A DNA stretch of 64,000 bases from Beta vulgaris subsp. vulgaris (GCF_026745355.1 NC_079205.1:51569916-51633915); one strand, 5' to 3'; positions 11,969 to 23,838 are shown, counted from the first letter of the stretch. Notes: generated by a model from the letters alone, not told the origin. Numbers and translations are program-made.

Positions 11969-12381
11969 AAAATGGAGGTGGCTTTATTGAGGATTGGTGA
12001 TTCAACACCTTGGGGAGCAAGGTGGGAGACAAGAGCAAAGAAGAAAGAAGAAGAGGGGTGGGATGGTCGGTTGTGTTGGATTGGGGAAGCTTTCTTCTTT
12101 CTTATTTTCCTTGAATGTCAAAATGTCAAACTTTGCTATTTCCAAGAGTTTTAACTTTGACTTGTATTTATAATATTAAAGTCATAAACTATATTGTAAA
12201 TAAAATCATTTATCATAATAAATATTATTAAAGTAATATAAATATACTTATTTTATAAAATAACCTTCTCAAGAATAATTTCGAAAGATTTTAGGACGTA
12301 ATTATGCTAATAAACATAATTAGTAAGTAATAAAATGAGGTTAAGGTTCAGGATATTACAGAAGGAGTGTGATTTTGAGAG

Positions 12382-13020
12382 GTAACATGCTCGATATATA
12401 AATCTTTCACTTTTCTTGAATCCTAATTAACTGAGGGTGAATTTTAGTTAAGCATGCAATACTTCTGACCTCTGAGTGGCTCTGAGTGTATGGATGATAT
12501 TTCTCAAGTTTCTTGATATGGAAGAATGGTTCATAAATACCCCTAATGCTTGTTATTATCTTGTTGTTGCATTGGTCGTCAATCCACTTGTTACTTTTTC
12601 TTATTGCTAAACTAATTGAGCTACTTGAAAACATTTGGAGTCTGACTTTTGATTTTTGGCTCCATGAACTAGTCAATCTTTAGAACCAAGTGATTGAATC
12701 ACATCAAAAAGTCCTAACCAGTTGGGCAATGGAGGATACTTTCTAGAAGTAGTTCTGTTTTTACCCAAACCTAGTGTTTGGCTAGTCAACACGCAATACT
12801 TTTCTTTATGAATCACGATTTTCCTCATATGATGTAATCTCCAGTCTTCATACAATTTAGTTCTATCCCTGTCTACCTATGTAATATTATGTCCAATTAT
12901 TTATTAGTCCAACTTATAAAAAGTCAATATTTTGAAAATATACATTGAAAATATTTTGAATAGAAGTTCAGCTGGATAAAGTATTGTTTTGTTTGATACA
13001 TGCATGTGCTCTGCTTCCAG
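12382..13020 (+). other. Intron of the C2H2 gene, copy A
   Basis: Non-coding, between the GTAACA donor (12382) and the TGCTTCCAG acceptor (13012-13020). It matches 52876-53489 of copy B with small indels. No other feature was seen. Confidence 0.45.
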
Positions 13021-13223
13021 GTGAGTACTCTGGCCAAATTTCTGACAGGCGGTGATCCAAGTGTGGCAAAATGAAGAAGTCAGTGGATGAACTACAAGAT
13101 CATGATCGTGATGATTGCAGAGAACTTGCTACAAAGTATTCCAGACAGTTGATTGACATCTATACGAAAGGAGAGGATACTTTCTTTTCTCCAATGTCAA
13201 CTGATCTGCAGTCATATAAGTAG
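13021..13223 (+). pseudogene. Last exon of the C2H2 gene, copy A (frameshifted)
   Basis: Matches the copy B exon 53490-53691. It reads STLAKFLT, then KMKKSVDELQDHDRDDCREL, ending DLQSYK and TAG. One G is missing at the acceptor and an extra TG (GTGTGG) lies near 13062, so the frame is broken at both places. The product is charged and probably helical, and I do not recognise it. Confidence 0.55.
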
Positions 13224-13550
13224 AGAGATGGTGTAAACCATTCCAAACTCATTAGAACTTTTTGTAGTTATAATTTTAACTTGGGTATTTCTTATTAGCC
13301 CTCAACTAAAGTTGTAGCTAGGCCCAAAATTTTCAATGTCATTGGTTAGTTGGAACTATATTTGCGTCGTATTTGATTGTATATAAATAAGAATTCTATA
13401 CACTGATAAATTGAATTTTTTCCTTGAATAATGCAAAAGTGGGTTTTAATTCCCAAAATATGCCCAAAAAAATTAAAATTCCCTGCGTACCGTCCACGTA
13501 GGACGGCACGCGAGAATTTTTTTTTTTTTTTTGTTTTAACCCATGGAATG
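13224..13550. other. 3' flank plus filler at a deletion junction
   Basis: 13224-13411 matches 53692-54013 of copy B, with about 130 bp missing. At 13412 homology stops. Unrelated sequence follows to about 13550, including the inverted repeat CCGTCC-ACGTA-GGACGG (13487-13503) and a poly-T run. Homology resumes in the kinesin exon that lies at 56127 in copy B. About 2.1 kb of copy B has no counterpart here. Confidence 0.6.
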
Positions 13551-13687
13551 AGATTAGCAATTCCATTCTGCATAACAAAGAGCTCAAAGTCAGATGCTAA
13601 AGAATGAATAGAACAGAGAAACACTGGTAGCCATTCTCAACTTACAGATAGGATTTGCATTGCTTCGGCAGCTTCCAGCACAGGGAT
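13551..13687 (-). pseudogene. KIN-1-like kinesin exon remnants, copy A
   Basis: On the minus strand, exon 13687-13646 encodes IPVLEAAEAMQILS between a TTTCAG acceptor and a GTAAGT donor. A truncated exon at 13567-13551 starts NGIAN after a TGCAG acceptor. Both match the copy B exons at 56263-56222 and 56143-56112. The rest of the motor domain is missing here. Confidence 0.6.
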
Positions 13688-14311
13688 CTGAAATTGTTGA
13701 GGTCAATTGTAAAACGATGTGAGAATGGAAAATTTAATTAATAAGCAGATGAGAAATTACCAAAATTATGCATCCTTAATTTAGCAAAAAAATTTACAGA
13801 TAGGATTAAGCTCTTGCTGGCAGAGAAGCCTTAGAAAAGTGTAACAATGGAAGATTCATTTCATACAAAATATAAATCCAAATTTATTATGCTTTAGTAT
13901 GAAAAAAAGGACATTTATACAGATCTATCATTGGAGGAAAGGACGTAATAATCCCATGGTCTACTCCTAGCAATCAAAAGTGTTCTTTTTAAGGGTCAGA
14001 ATTTCATTTCCATTGAGGCATTGGAAAAAGAATATTTATGCATGACTCATTCTCGTCGTAATGGATTTTCTCATGATTCTTATTCAAAAATTAAAAACAA
14101 GGATTAATTTTCACAAAGGATCGAAGAGATTCTACAAAAGGCATGCATATATGTAGTTCCAAGTGTTCAAAGTTGAATGAGATTGCATTGCCTTGCAACT
14201 TTGCAGTAATAATAGTCTTGAAAATAAATAAAACACAATATAATTGATTGTTCCTATAGTAGTTCCATCCGACAATTACAAATCTAAAACATAAAAACAA
14301 AATCTAGTAAT
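13688..14311. other. Shared non-coding stretch before the F-box stop
   Basis: Matches 56264-56886 of copy B almost base for base. It ends at TCTAGTAAT, which contains the stop codon of the minus-strand F-box gene. No gene was seen in the stretch itself. Confidence 0.7.
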
Positions 14312-14509
14312 TGTTGGAGTTTATAATAAATGTTTGTAAAGGAAACTCAAGAGTTGCTTCAAAAGAGAATGTGAAGGGTCCCACATTGATAGAATAATAG
14401 GTAGTGTAAGGGGTTTATATACATTACACTTTCTATACCCTTTGAGTTGTGTGACAAAAGGACTTTTAGTGGGCATGTGGTGAGTGGAGTCACCACACGC
14501 GCCCGCCCG
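14312..14509 (+). repeat. 5' LTR of copia-2, part confirmed by the 3' LTR
   Basis: Starts TGTTGGAGTTTATAATAAATG-like and matches 22717-22912 to within two differences. The 5' LTR must continue past 14509 (TATA box at 14601), but its end cannot be fixed because the 3' LTR is truncated here. Confidence 0.8.
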
Positions 14510-14510
14510 G

Positions 14511-14574
14511 GGCCATGGGCCTTGGGCCATGGGCCATGGGCCTTGGGCCTTGGGACTTGGGCCTTGGGCTGGTA
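14511..14574 (+). repeat. GGGCCWTGGGCC minisatellite in the LTR
   Basis: Tandem GGGCCTTGGGCCATG-type units, each a near-palindrome, lie in the U3 part of the 5' LTR. The 3' LTR is broken where this repeat begins, which suggests the array was the breakpoint. Confidence 0.75.
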
Positions 14575-14600
14575 ACCACGTTTTAACCCTATTATCCTTT

Positions 14601-14608
14601 TATAAATA
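14601..14608 (+). promoter_or_regulatory. TATA box of the copia-2 LTR
   Basis: TATAAATA lies 290 bp into the LTR, with a CT-rich stretch (CTTCTTCTTCCTCTCTC) about 45 bp downstream. This is a plausible RNA start region; it has not been mapped. Confidence 0.55.
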
Positions 14609-14919
14609 CGTAGGTTACTGTTCTCTTGATCACACAGAAAATCATAAACACCTTCTTCTTCCTCTCTCGAAAATATCTTTCTGGGCAATATTCAAGATCG
14701 TTCTCAATCTGTTTTTCCATCTACACTGGAATCTCAGAGACCGTGTACCCCTGGAGGTTGATTGCTAAGAGGCCGTGTGTTGTAGCGGGGTAAATTCAAC
14801 TTTAGGGCAGTGAATTCTTCACGCCACGGTTTTCCAGATAAGTTAAATTTATATTGTTAGCGGTTTTAGTTCCTACATTCTAAAGTTGAATTTTCCGAAA
14901 TATTTTTAATCCCGGAACT

Positions 14920-16270
14920 ATGGCCGCTGATATTCCTAATGAAGGTACCCGTATTTTAAATGCTGTTCCTATAACCAATCCCTTTGTCCCTGATATGTCA
15001 AAGTTAGAACCTTTTGATGGGAAAAACTATAGGATGTGGTCTGATAAAATGGAATTTTTCTTGTGTCAGATTGGTGTTGATTATTGTTTGTCTGTTGATG
15101 TTGCTCCTGAAAATTCTGTTAGGGATTTCGTAAAAGATAATAAGACCTGTCGTGGGATGTTATTGCATTATATGACTGCTTCCCTTTATCTGATTTATAG
15201 TAAGTCTAAAAATGCTAAGGAGATTTGGGATGGTTTGAATGCGAAGTATGGGACTGATGATTTTGGGACTAAAAAATATGCGTGTAGTCGTTGGTTGAAA
15301 TTTTCTATGAATGATGAGAAACCTGTCCTTGATCAAGTTCATGAGTATGAACATTTATGTGCTGATATTGTTGCCAAGGGTATGGCTATTCCTGACCTTT
15401 TCCAAGCCAATTGCCTTCTAGAAAAATTGCCTGCTTCTTGGGAGAATTTTGTTCATTCTTTAAAACATAGGCAGAAAGATTTTACCCTTCAAGAGTTAGT
15501 GTCCCATATAAAAATTGAGGAGCAGAACCATATCCAAATAAAGGGAAAATCAGTTGATCATTCTTCTAGTTCTGCTAATCTTGTGGAAACTAAGACTGCT
15601 GCAAGTAAAGGACCAAAAGGCAAAGGTCAAAATCAGTTTCATGGTACCAGGCAGAATAACAACAACTTCAAGGGAAAAGGCAAATTTAAGGGTAACTTTT
15701 TTGTGTGTGGTAAGTATGGGCATGCTGCCAAGGAGTGCCGTCAAAGGAAGGAAACCCCAGTCAAATCCAAAGATGGCAAACCTCAAGCTAACCTTGCTGA
15801 AGATGATGATGTCATTGCTGCTGTGGTGTCCGAGGTAAATCTGGTAAGCAATGTTTCAGAATGGATCGTGGATACTGGTGCAACCCGTCATATCTGTGCC
15901 AACAAAGAAGCGTTCCAGGAATACCAGAAAGTTCCAGAATCAGAGTGCATCTTCATGGGAAACTCAAGCACTATGAGTGTTTTAGGCAAAGGAAAGGTTT
16001 TCCTGAAATTAACATCCGGGAAAACCATTGCTTTGCAGAATGTCCTGCATGCTCCTGATATCCGCAGAAATCTCATTTCTGGTTCACTTTTAAACAAAGC
16101 TGGGATTAAGTTATCTTTTGAATCTGATAAACTTGTATTAACCAGAAATGGTATTTTTGTGGGTAAAGGCTTTTGTAATGCTGGACTTTTTGTTTTGATG
16201 TTGTTATTGATAATAAAAACTCTGCTGCTTCTGTTTATATTGCTGAGTCTGTTTCTTTATGGCATTCTAG
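14920..16270 (+). pseudogene. copia-2 gag and protease
   Basis: Starts MAADIPNEGTRILNAVPITN. A long intact stretch of 427 codons covers the gag (LEPFDGKNYRMW, the UBN2 family start), a zinc knuckle, and the protease WIVDTGATRHIC. The knuckle reads NFFVCGKYGHAAKEC, so the first Cys of C-x2-C-x4-H-x4-C is replaced by Phe. Near 16195 one T is missing from TTTTGTTTTGATG, and the frame is lost before the GAG-pre-integrase. The Phe substitution would probably weaken RNA packaging (inference). Confidence 0.88.
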
Positions 16271-17124
16271 ACTAGGTCATGTGAATGTTGCCTCTATTAA
16301 AAGGCTAAAACAACTTAGTCTTATTTCTGACTTTAGCAATACTTCTTTTGATAAATGTGAAGTGTGTGTAGAAGCTAAGCACCCTAAGAAAGCATTCAAC
16401 AAAAATGTGTCCCGTTCCTCTACTTTATTAGAGTTAGTCCATAGTGACTTAGGTGACTTTAAGAATTCCATGAGTAGGGGAGGAAAGAAATACTATATTA
16501 CTTTTGTTGATGACTTTTCTCTTATACTAAGGTTTATTTATTGAGTTCTAAGGATGAGCAGAAGAAAAATTTCTTATTTATAAAGCCGAAGTAGAGAACC
16601 AATTGGACCTTAAGATTAAAAGGGTGAGATCAGATAGGGGTGGAGAATATGATGGTACTTCCCTTAAGAAATTTTGTGATTCTAATGGGATTATTCATGA
16701 GGTTACAACCCCTTATACCCCAGAACAGAATGGAATAGCTGAGCAGAAAAATAGAACACTTAAAGATATGATGAATGCTATGCTTATTAGTTCAGGTATG
16801 CCTACTAATATGTGGGGTGAAGCTATCCTTTCTGCTTGTTATGTCCTTAATCGAGTTCCCCATAAGAAGTTAGATAAAACTCCCTATGAATTGTGGAAAG
16901 GCTTCAAGCCGAATTTGGGATACCTCAAAGTGTGGGGGTGTTTGGGAAAGATAGGACTTTCTGACTTTCAAAGGAGTAAAATTGGACCTAAGACTGTAGA
17001 TGGTATTTTTATTGGTTATGCGTCTAACAGTGCTGCATATAGACTCATTCTTAAGGATGCATCTGGTTTTGGTCCGATTAGAGAGTCAAGAGATGTTGAA
17101 TTTTTGAGCATATATTTCCTATGA
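16271..17124 (+). pseudogene. copia-2 GAG-pre-integrase and integrase, frameshifted
   Basis: Reads HVNVASIKRLKQL (GAG-pre-integrase), CEVCVEAKH, LVHSDLGDFK (first Asp), VRSDRGGEYDG (second Asp), TPEQNGIAEQKNRT (Glu), then PYELWKGFKPNLGYLKVWGC and IGPKTVDGIFIGY. Two frame changes at about 16525 and 16575 split the core, and another near 17110 separates it from the RT. All DDE residues can still be seen. Confidence 0.88.
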
Positions 17125-18201
17125 AAGTTAGTTTGCAATCATGCTTGCCTGCTGCATCTTCTTCTGTTTTGCATCGTGACATTGCATCATCTAGTGAGAC
17201 CTTAGAACCTAGAAGGAGTAAGAGAGCTAGAACTGAGTCTAGTTTCGGACCTGATTTTATTACTACCTTTCTAGCTGAAAAAGAGTGCTTAGATGAGCAA
17301 GATATCAATGCTTTTGTGTTAGAAGAGAACCCGAGAACCTATGCTGAGGCCATGAGATCGGTAGACTCAAGTTTTTGGTTAGAGGCTATTAACAGTGAAA
17401 TAGAGTCTATTATGAGTAATAACACTTGGGTTTTGACTGACCTTCCTAGAGGTTGTAAGGCATTAAGCAGTAGGTGGATTTTTACAAAGAAATGCAAGCC
17501 TGATGGGTCTTTGGATAAGTATAAGGCTAGACTTGTAGTTGGAGGGCATCGCCAAAAACAAGGGTTAGACTTCTTTGATACTTATTCTCCTGTGACCAAG
17601 GTAGCCACCATTAGAGCTTTAATTGCACTTGCATCTATTCATGATTTAATTGTGCATCAAATGGATGTGAAAACTGCATTTTTGAATGGTGAGTTAAACG
17701 AGGAGATCTATATGAAGCAACCTGAAGGATGTGAGGTTCCTGGTCAAGAGGACAAGGTATGCAAGCTTATTAGATCTTTGTATGGTTTAAAACAAGCACC
17801 AAAACAATGGTATGATAAATTCCATCAAACTATTACTTCAAATGGTTTTTTGGTAAATGATTCTGATGCTTGTGTTTATTCCAAAATTGATGAACTTGGT
17901 TGTGTTTTCATATGTCTATATGTGGATGATATGTTGATCTTTGGGACCAATATAGACGTAGTAAATACAACTAAGTGCTTCCTAAATTCTGCTTTGAGAT
18001 GAAGGATTTAGGAGAGGCTGATGTTATTCTTGGAATAAAGATTACTAGAACTTCATATGGGATATCTTTAAATCAATCTCATTATATTGAGAAAATATTA
18101 AAGAATTTTGATCAATTTGATTGTGTTCCTGTGAAAACCCCATATGATTCTAGTATTCATTTGAAAAAGAATAAAGGTGATAGTATATCACAAGAACAAT
18201 A
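17121..18201 (+). pseudogene. copia-2 reverse transcriptase, 5' part
   Basis: EPRRSKRAR precedes the RT. Then come [54 protein letters not shown] and LYVDDMLIFG with the catalytic YVDD. A frameshift at about 17990 leads into FEMKDLGEADVILGIKI. The frame then ends at the CACTA insertion after QEQY (18200). Confidence 0.9.
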
Positions 18202-21200
18202 CACTACAAGAATCCGTGTTTTTACCGACCGCCCCAATCGGTCGGTAAAACACAAAAAACGGACGGTAAACATTTTACCGACCGCTGAACGGTCGCTGAT
18301 CGTCGGTTGGTATAAGGTTGGTTGGTAATTTCAGATCACCAACTGAAAGGCGGACGGTAAAATTTTACCTACCGTTTTGGGTGATTAGCGACCGTTCGCC
18401 TGTAGTAGGTAATTACCTACTGATGTCCGGTTGGTAAATGCAGTAGGTAATCACCTACAAGCAATGTGTTGGTATTTACCTACCGGATATCTGGCGGTCG
18501 GTAATTTAAAAACAACGGTAGGTGATTACCAACCGTTTTATACATTTTACCTACTATTTTTGTTAGGTTAGACAACGTATTTAGATAGGTAAGCCTACCG
18601 TTATTCGGTCGATAATTTGCTATTATTTTCTAAAAAAAATATTATTTTTACCACAATAGAAACTAACCCTCCATTTTATATAAATAATAGGTTTGTTACA
18701 ACATATATTAAACATCATATTCTCCAAAATATAGATCTAATAGTAATTCCAACAACCAAAATTAAACATTATTTTTCTCAAAATACATAATATACTAATA
18801 AAAGAATAAAGGAGTCTCGCCCTCAGGATCATTCGACGAATGTGGCGTAGACTGGCCTCCTGAAGCTCTCCCTCTCCTGCTAGAAGAAGACATCTAAAAT
18901 AATTTTATTCAAATAACACAGATTAGTATAACGAATAATATAATATAGTATAAACTTAAAAGTTTTTTTATATCAAATTTAAGGATGAAATAAGAATCAA
19001 TTCAAACTCAACATATTATATAATATAAAAATATGAATTATAAAACCAATCATTACTAAATCCACCAAACATAATAATATAATGTATCGAAATTTAGAAG
19101 TTCATAGCACACTACAAAATTTAATAAAATCTCGAACTCCATTCACAAACTCAGTCTTGAGAAAGCGTCCATCACGTCTATCATACATCCAACTACGCTC
19201 TTTTCGTTTCATGATCCTCTATTCTACACATCTCAATTAAAACAATATTACTAACAAAGTCTAAATTCAACATCGTCATTTACTACATTAAACTTTAATC
19301 ACGTCAAAATGAACATAGGAGTATCACACATTATATTAAAAATTACAAGTTATCCAAATAAGTCAAATTAAGGTTATTTCACTGTGATATCAATATCATT
19401 ATATATATATATACCACCATTGTAGTCTATCATAATTACAATAATTTGAGGAGGATCAATATCTATCTTTCTCAAAGAGGTTCTTCCCAGAATAGAAGGA
19501 TAATGTATCCTAATTCCTAGCTTATTCAGCTTCCCTCTAGTTAGGAATTAGGATAATGTATTGCCCCCAAAATGTTGGTAACATTCTCATCTCCTTCCTT
19601 GCATTATTTCATCTCTTCTACTACCCCCATGAGAAAAAAAAATTGGAATTATAAGCATTAACATGCAAAAAGTTCTGATTATGATCCCAAATTGCTAGAA
19701 CAAAACACTATAGACATTCATGCCACTCTAAAATATGTGAGTAACACATCTTCATGAACAAGTACCCTTAAATAGAACTTGATAGAAATTAAACTAATTA
19801 TGTGAGATTAATATATTTTAAAAGAAAACCATATATAAATCAAACACGCATTTACATATTCAAGTTTCAGTTAATCAATTTGATTCAGTATTATATCAAT
19901 ATTTAATGAAATTTGGTACCCTAAGGTTATTTTATAGCTATATATGATAAAATTAAGGTAGTCTAATTTAAGAAAAATGAACAATTAAGCTTACTCCTGC
20001 TTACTCCGAAAATGCTCACGTGATTGGTACGTTGCTGTCATGAATTGCAGTCAGCTCGTAAGAGGCCAAAGATTAAGCTCTCACTAATCTTGCTTAACTA
20101 AACAGCAAAGCACATGATTATGTAGTGCTAAATGATGGAAACTTCTTTATTTTATTTGAAGATAATGATCTTTAACAAAAACCAATGCTTAAAGCACTTA
20201 ATCAGATGATTATGCATTGTGTTAGGGTGTATTTTTTTTTTTCTAATAAGTTAGGTGCAGATATCTATGCAACCAATGGTACTTTAAACTGCATTTCTTT
20301 AGCAGTCTAACTTTTTTTTGTTTCTCTCATGTTGCCACTTTCTCTACCTACCTTAGATAACTATAGTCTGTATATATACAATATATAAGTAGAATTACAA
20401 GCTTACTCCGGATTAAGGAAAATGAAAAATGATCCATGAACTTAAAGATTGGATGAACTTATAGATTGCATGAAGTAGCTACTTCTATACCCTTGTTCCA
20501 ATAAACTTCAATATGCTTGTTCCAATAACAATCCACATTACTGCTTAGTTAGAATTCTCAATTGGTCTATCATAATTACAGCTTCAATACCCTTGTTCCA
20601 AGAAAATCTCATTGCATTTATTCGGAAAAAACAAAGTACAAAATTCATGAAACAATTCGCACCAAACTAAACCAACCTGTTGTGGTGGGCGCGACGACGG
20701 AGCAGTGGCGACGACGACGGTAAAATTCGCGATATTGGTGTGGTGGCGACATGCGTCGACGGTGAAATTCTGAAGTTAAACAAGACATTCATCATCAGAC
20801 ATTAACCCTCCAAAAGTACTTCAAAAATAAAAAATAAAAACAAAAAATTTGCAACCGGTAACATGCAGGCAAAGTGCATTACTGCTTAGAAGTTAGAATT
20901 CTCAATTGGTACATGAATATTGCAAATTTAGGACAGAAAAACAGATTACTTTCTAAAAATTATACTAATTTTTTTTTTTAAAAAAGAGATGAAGATTACT
21001 TACCTGAAACCGGCAACGGCGTGATGATGACGAAGCAATTGGCGACGGAGAAGATGAAGACGAAACCGGAGATGGCGGCAGTGGAGAAGTAACCGGCGAA
21101 GGAGGCAGTGGAGAGGCGAAAACAAACGGGCAACTTCAATGGTGTCGTCGGTTTTTCGAAACCTAGGTTTTACCGCATAGAAGTTAGAAAAGAGAGGAAA

Positions 21201-21479
21201 AGGGAAACGTGGGAGTTAAAAAGGCTGGAGTTACTAGTTGGGATTTACCGACCGTTAAGCGGTTGGAAATATTTAAAGGCGGTAGGTAATTACCAACAGA
21301 AACAAGAGCAGTCGTTGATTCAGTCTCTAAATACCTAATGCCAATAAAAACGGTCGGTAAAATACTAAAGCCGTCGGTAATTACCATCCACCTTGGAAAT
21401 GGTCGGTATTTGTAATATTAACAACCGATTATTGTGCGGTCGGTAGAATCGGTCGGTAAAAGACCGGATTCTAGTAGTG
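18202..21479. mobile_element. Non-autonomous CACTA (En/Spm) element
   Basis: Ends are CACTACAAGAATCCGTG and, reverse-complemented, CACTACTAGAATCCGGTC. A 3-bp duplication, ATA, lies at 18199-18201 and 21480-21482. Removing the element joins EQY to AKIIGSVMF in the copia frame. Subterminal regions of about 350 bp (left) and 240 bp (right) hold many copies of TACCGACCG/CGGTCGGTAA and the variant TACCTACCG, in both orientations. This is the usual transposase-binding layout in CACTA. The 2.6-kb core has no transposase; the (GACGAC)-rich patches at 20690-20765 and 21010-21110 look like captured or simple sequence. Confidence 0.9.
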
Positions 21480-22152
21480 ATATGCAAAAATAATTGGAAG
21501 TGTAATGTTCTTGATGAATTATACTAGACCTGATATAGCTTATGCTGTTAGTAGATTGAGCAGGTATACTCACAATCCTAATCGGGAGCACTGGGTTGCC
21601 TTGATTAGATTGTTGAAGTATCTAAAAGGCACTACCAATTGGGGTCTACATTATCAAAGGACACCTTGTGTTCTTGAAGGATTTTGTGATGCTAATTGGG
21701 TGTCGGATAATGATGAGATACAATCTACTAGTGGTTATGTTTTCACTCTTGCTGGAGGAGCTATATCATGGAAATCATCAAAACAAACATGTATTGCCAA
21801 ATCTACAATGGAATCTGAGTTTATTGCTTTAGAATTGGCAGGTCAAGAAGCTGAATGGATAAGGAGTTTGCTTGCTGATATTCCATTGTGGGGGAAGCCA
21901 GCTCCATCAGTTTCTATGCGGTGTGACTCGCAAGCAGCAATTGGGGTAGCGAATAATCAAGCCTATAATGGAAAGAGAAGGCATATTCGCTTAAGGCATG
22001 CCATAGTTAGAAATCTAATTAGAGAAAATGTGTTGTCACTCGAGTATGTAAAATCAGAGAGGAATATTGCTGATCCTCTCACCAAAGGCCTTTGTAGAAA
22101 AATGGTGCTGGAGTCAGCACAAGGAATGGGTTTAAAGCCTATTGGTGAGTGA
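21480..22152 (+). pseudogene. copia-2 RT end and RNase H
   Basis: Open from the CACTA edge to the TGA at 22150-22152. It reads [42 protein letters not shown] (RNase H Asp), [30 protein letters not shown] (Glu), [26 protein letters not shown] and [10 protein letters not shown]. This last segment is intact by eye. Confidence 0.9.
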
Positions 22153-22716
22153 ATTGTGATGGATACCCTTCTTAGGAATTCCTAAGTTCAAAGGGTCAAA
22201 CGAAATCACAAAACAACTCAAGTTATTATGTACTACTACCATTCCTATTAATAAAAGTGATGTAGTATTTTGTTTTAAATTACTGTTATATGTGTAAGGT
22301 TGAGCATAAGCTCTTAATAAGTTCATAGCCTTATTTGAGGTGGTTTGTGACAGTACAAACTTGATGAACTTACCTATGTGAATGTGGGGGTTACGCCCAA
22401 TCCCCTATGAGAGTCCAAAGGCTTAGGCTCTCTAGAGCATTCACGAGAATCCAGGCTAATTGTGGGGCATCTATATTATATTTGCGAGAACGTATCTTGA
22501 TTTGAAAAAGGTTGAGTGCGCAACTATGTTTTGCTAACATCATGAAAGGTTCAAAGAGAAATCTACCTCTTATGACAGTAAGACATATTTGTATGCACTG
22601 AGTGTCAATTCAAGTCCATAAGACATTGATACTTCAAAACTCAGTATCTATTGCCCAGATCATCTGTTTTCAGCCCTGTTTTTTCCTGTTTTCCTCTTTT
22701 GAATCATGTGGGGGAT
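22153..22716 (+). other. 3' untranslated region and polypurine tract of copia-2
   Basis: Non-coding, ending ATGTGGGGGAT directly before the TGTTGG of the 3' LTR, a typical copia polypurine tract (about 22706-22716). Confidence 0.75.
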
Positions 22717-22916
22717 TGTTGGAGTTTATAATAAATGTTGTAAAGGAAACTCAAGAGTTGCTTCAAAAGAGAATGTGAAGAGTCCCACATTGATAGAATA
22801 ATAGGTAGTGTAAGGGGTTTATATACATTACACTTTCTATACCCTTTGAGTTGTGTGACAAAAGGACTTTTAGTGGGCATGTGGTGAGTGGAGTCACCAC
22901 ACGCGCGCGCCCGCCC
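22717..22916 (+). repeat. 3' LTR of copia-2, truncated
   Basis: Matches the 5' LTR through GTCACCACACGCG and then ends in CGCGCGCCCGCCC. The following CGCCCCTCTCAAGCC (22912-22926) is identical to host sequence at 23300-23314, which looks like templated filler at the break. Confidence 0.8.
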
Positions 22917-22926
22917 CTCTCAAGCC

Positions 22927-22983
22927 AGAATCAAGTGCAATTTTTCTAGGAATTCCGGTAGGAAGATTACTCATATCTGCCAT
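22927..22983 (-). pseudogene. 5' end of an F-box/DUF295 gene, copy A remnant
   Basis: From the ATG at 22983 the minus strand reads MADMSNLPTGIPRKIAL, the start typical of F-box/DUF295 proteins (MADWS LP ... IA L). It matches the copy B gene (58035). Nothing more of the coding sequence remains except the stop-codon end at 14301-14311, on the far side of copia-2. Confidence 0.6.
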
Positions 22984-23838
22984 ACTACACAGTCACACAG
23001 TCACACAGAACAGATGATTATTATGAAAGAGATGGAGGTTTTTTTGGGGAATTTTTTAAGTTGATCTGATATAATGACGCTATGAGTTTTGTGCAAGGGA
23101 TAAGAAGTAACGAAAGTGAAACAGAAATCTAGTATTTATAGCGGATGGTTTGTGTAAGCTTACTTAGGAAAATCCGAAGTAGGATTCGGAACCCTTAACC
23201 CAAGTACAACTGTACAAGTGTACAACTGTTTAGATTGGGAACTTCTTCCGAGTAAAAGTAGTAATAGGAACATGTGTCAAATTTCATTAGACAATCAATC
23301 GCCCCTCTCAAGCCCAAAATAGAAGCCCAATTAATTTTTTTTATGGCCAAGAAGCCCAATTAATTAAAACGGATCCTACCTAATTAAAAATCAAAATGGG
23401 AAATAATAAACAGTAATATAAAAAAAGGAATTGTTGCATTAGGATAGGGGTTAGGGAGAAAAAATATTGTAAACTTATTTAATTGTATTTTTTTTTCTTT
23501 AATATTTATTGTAGACGTTGTTTGGCCTTCCATTAATGAAATTTCTCTTAAAAAAAGATAAGATTTAGGATTAATTAGGCGAGAGGGGATAGGGTTTAGA
23601 TTAGTAAATTAGGATTAGAGGGAATTAGGACTAGCAAACGTTAACGTCGTCAATCATTAATGGTAAGTGGGTGTATTTTTTGAAATAAAGAAGGTATATG
23701 GTGTATTTGAAAAGTTAAAAAGGATATATGGTGAAAAAGAATTTATCAGAAATATATGGTAAAAAAAACCGTAAAATAATAAGCTTTTGATTCAAATAAA
23801 ATTAATTAATAGAATATAAAACACATATATCGTCAATA
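22984..23838. other. F-box upstream region, shared with copy B
   Basis: Matches 58036-58335 and 62479-63050 of copy B. The TAA at 23252-23254 is the empty target site of the PIF/Harbinger element in copy B. No gene is seen; the stretch is AT-rich with direct matches interrupted by small indels. Confidence 0.65.

Larger units (their letters stand above)
8649..12360. mobile_element. Solo LTR (about 2.42 kb without nested MITEs)
   Basis: Begins TGTAACGCCCCGAC and ends CAGGATATTACA. A 5-bp target duplication, GAAGG, lies at 8644-8648 and 12361-12365. Copy B (52846-52875) shows the empty site with a single GAAGG. No protein-coding domain or internal LTR pair is present. Subtracting the MITEs at 10034-10956 and 11610-11968 leaves about 2424 bp, nearly the 2437 bp of the similar element at 35518-37954. 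TGTAAYRYCC...RTTACA ends and this length suggest a Ty3/gypsy LTR, perhaps Tekay/Del-like; that lineage is an inference. Confidence 0.75.
14312..22916 (+). mobile_element. Ty1/copia retrotransposon copia-2, with a nested CACTA element
   Basis: The element has a 5' LTR from 14312, gag-pol at 14920-22152, a polypurine tract, and a 3' LTR from 22717. The CACTA element at 18202-21479 divides the RT/RNase H region. In the comparable 195 bp the LTRs differ by one base and one indel, so the insertion is young. The left flank is the last codon region of the F-box gene (14301-14311). The right LTR breaks off at about 22916, and the flank there is the start of the same gene. So insertion or later rearrangement removed most of the F-box gene, and no target duplication is visible. 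No clear primer-binding site was found. Confidence 0.85.

Noticed and set aside
21108..21338. 76-codon frame near the right end of the CACTA element
   Set aside because: It runs through subterminal repeats with no transposase motif, so it is most likely a chance frame.
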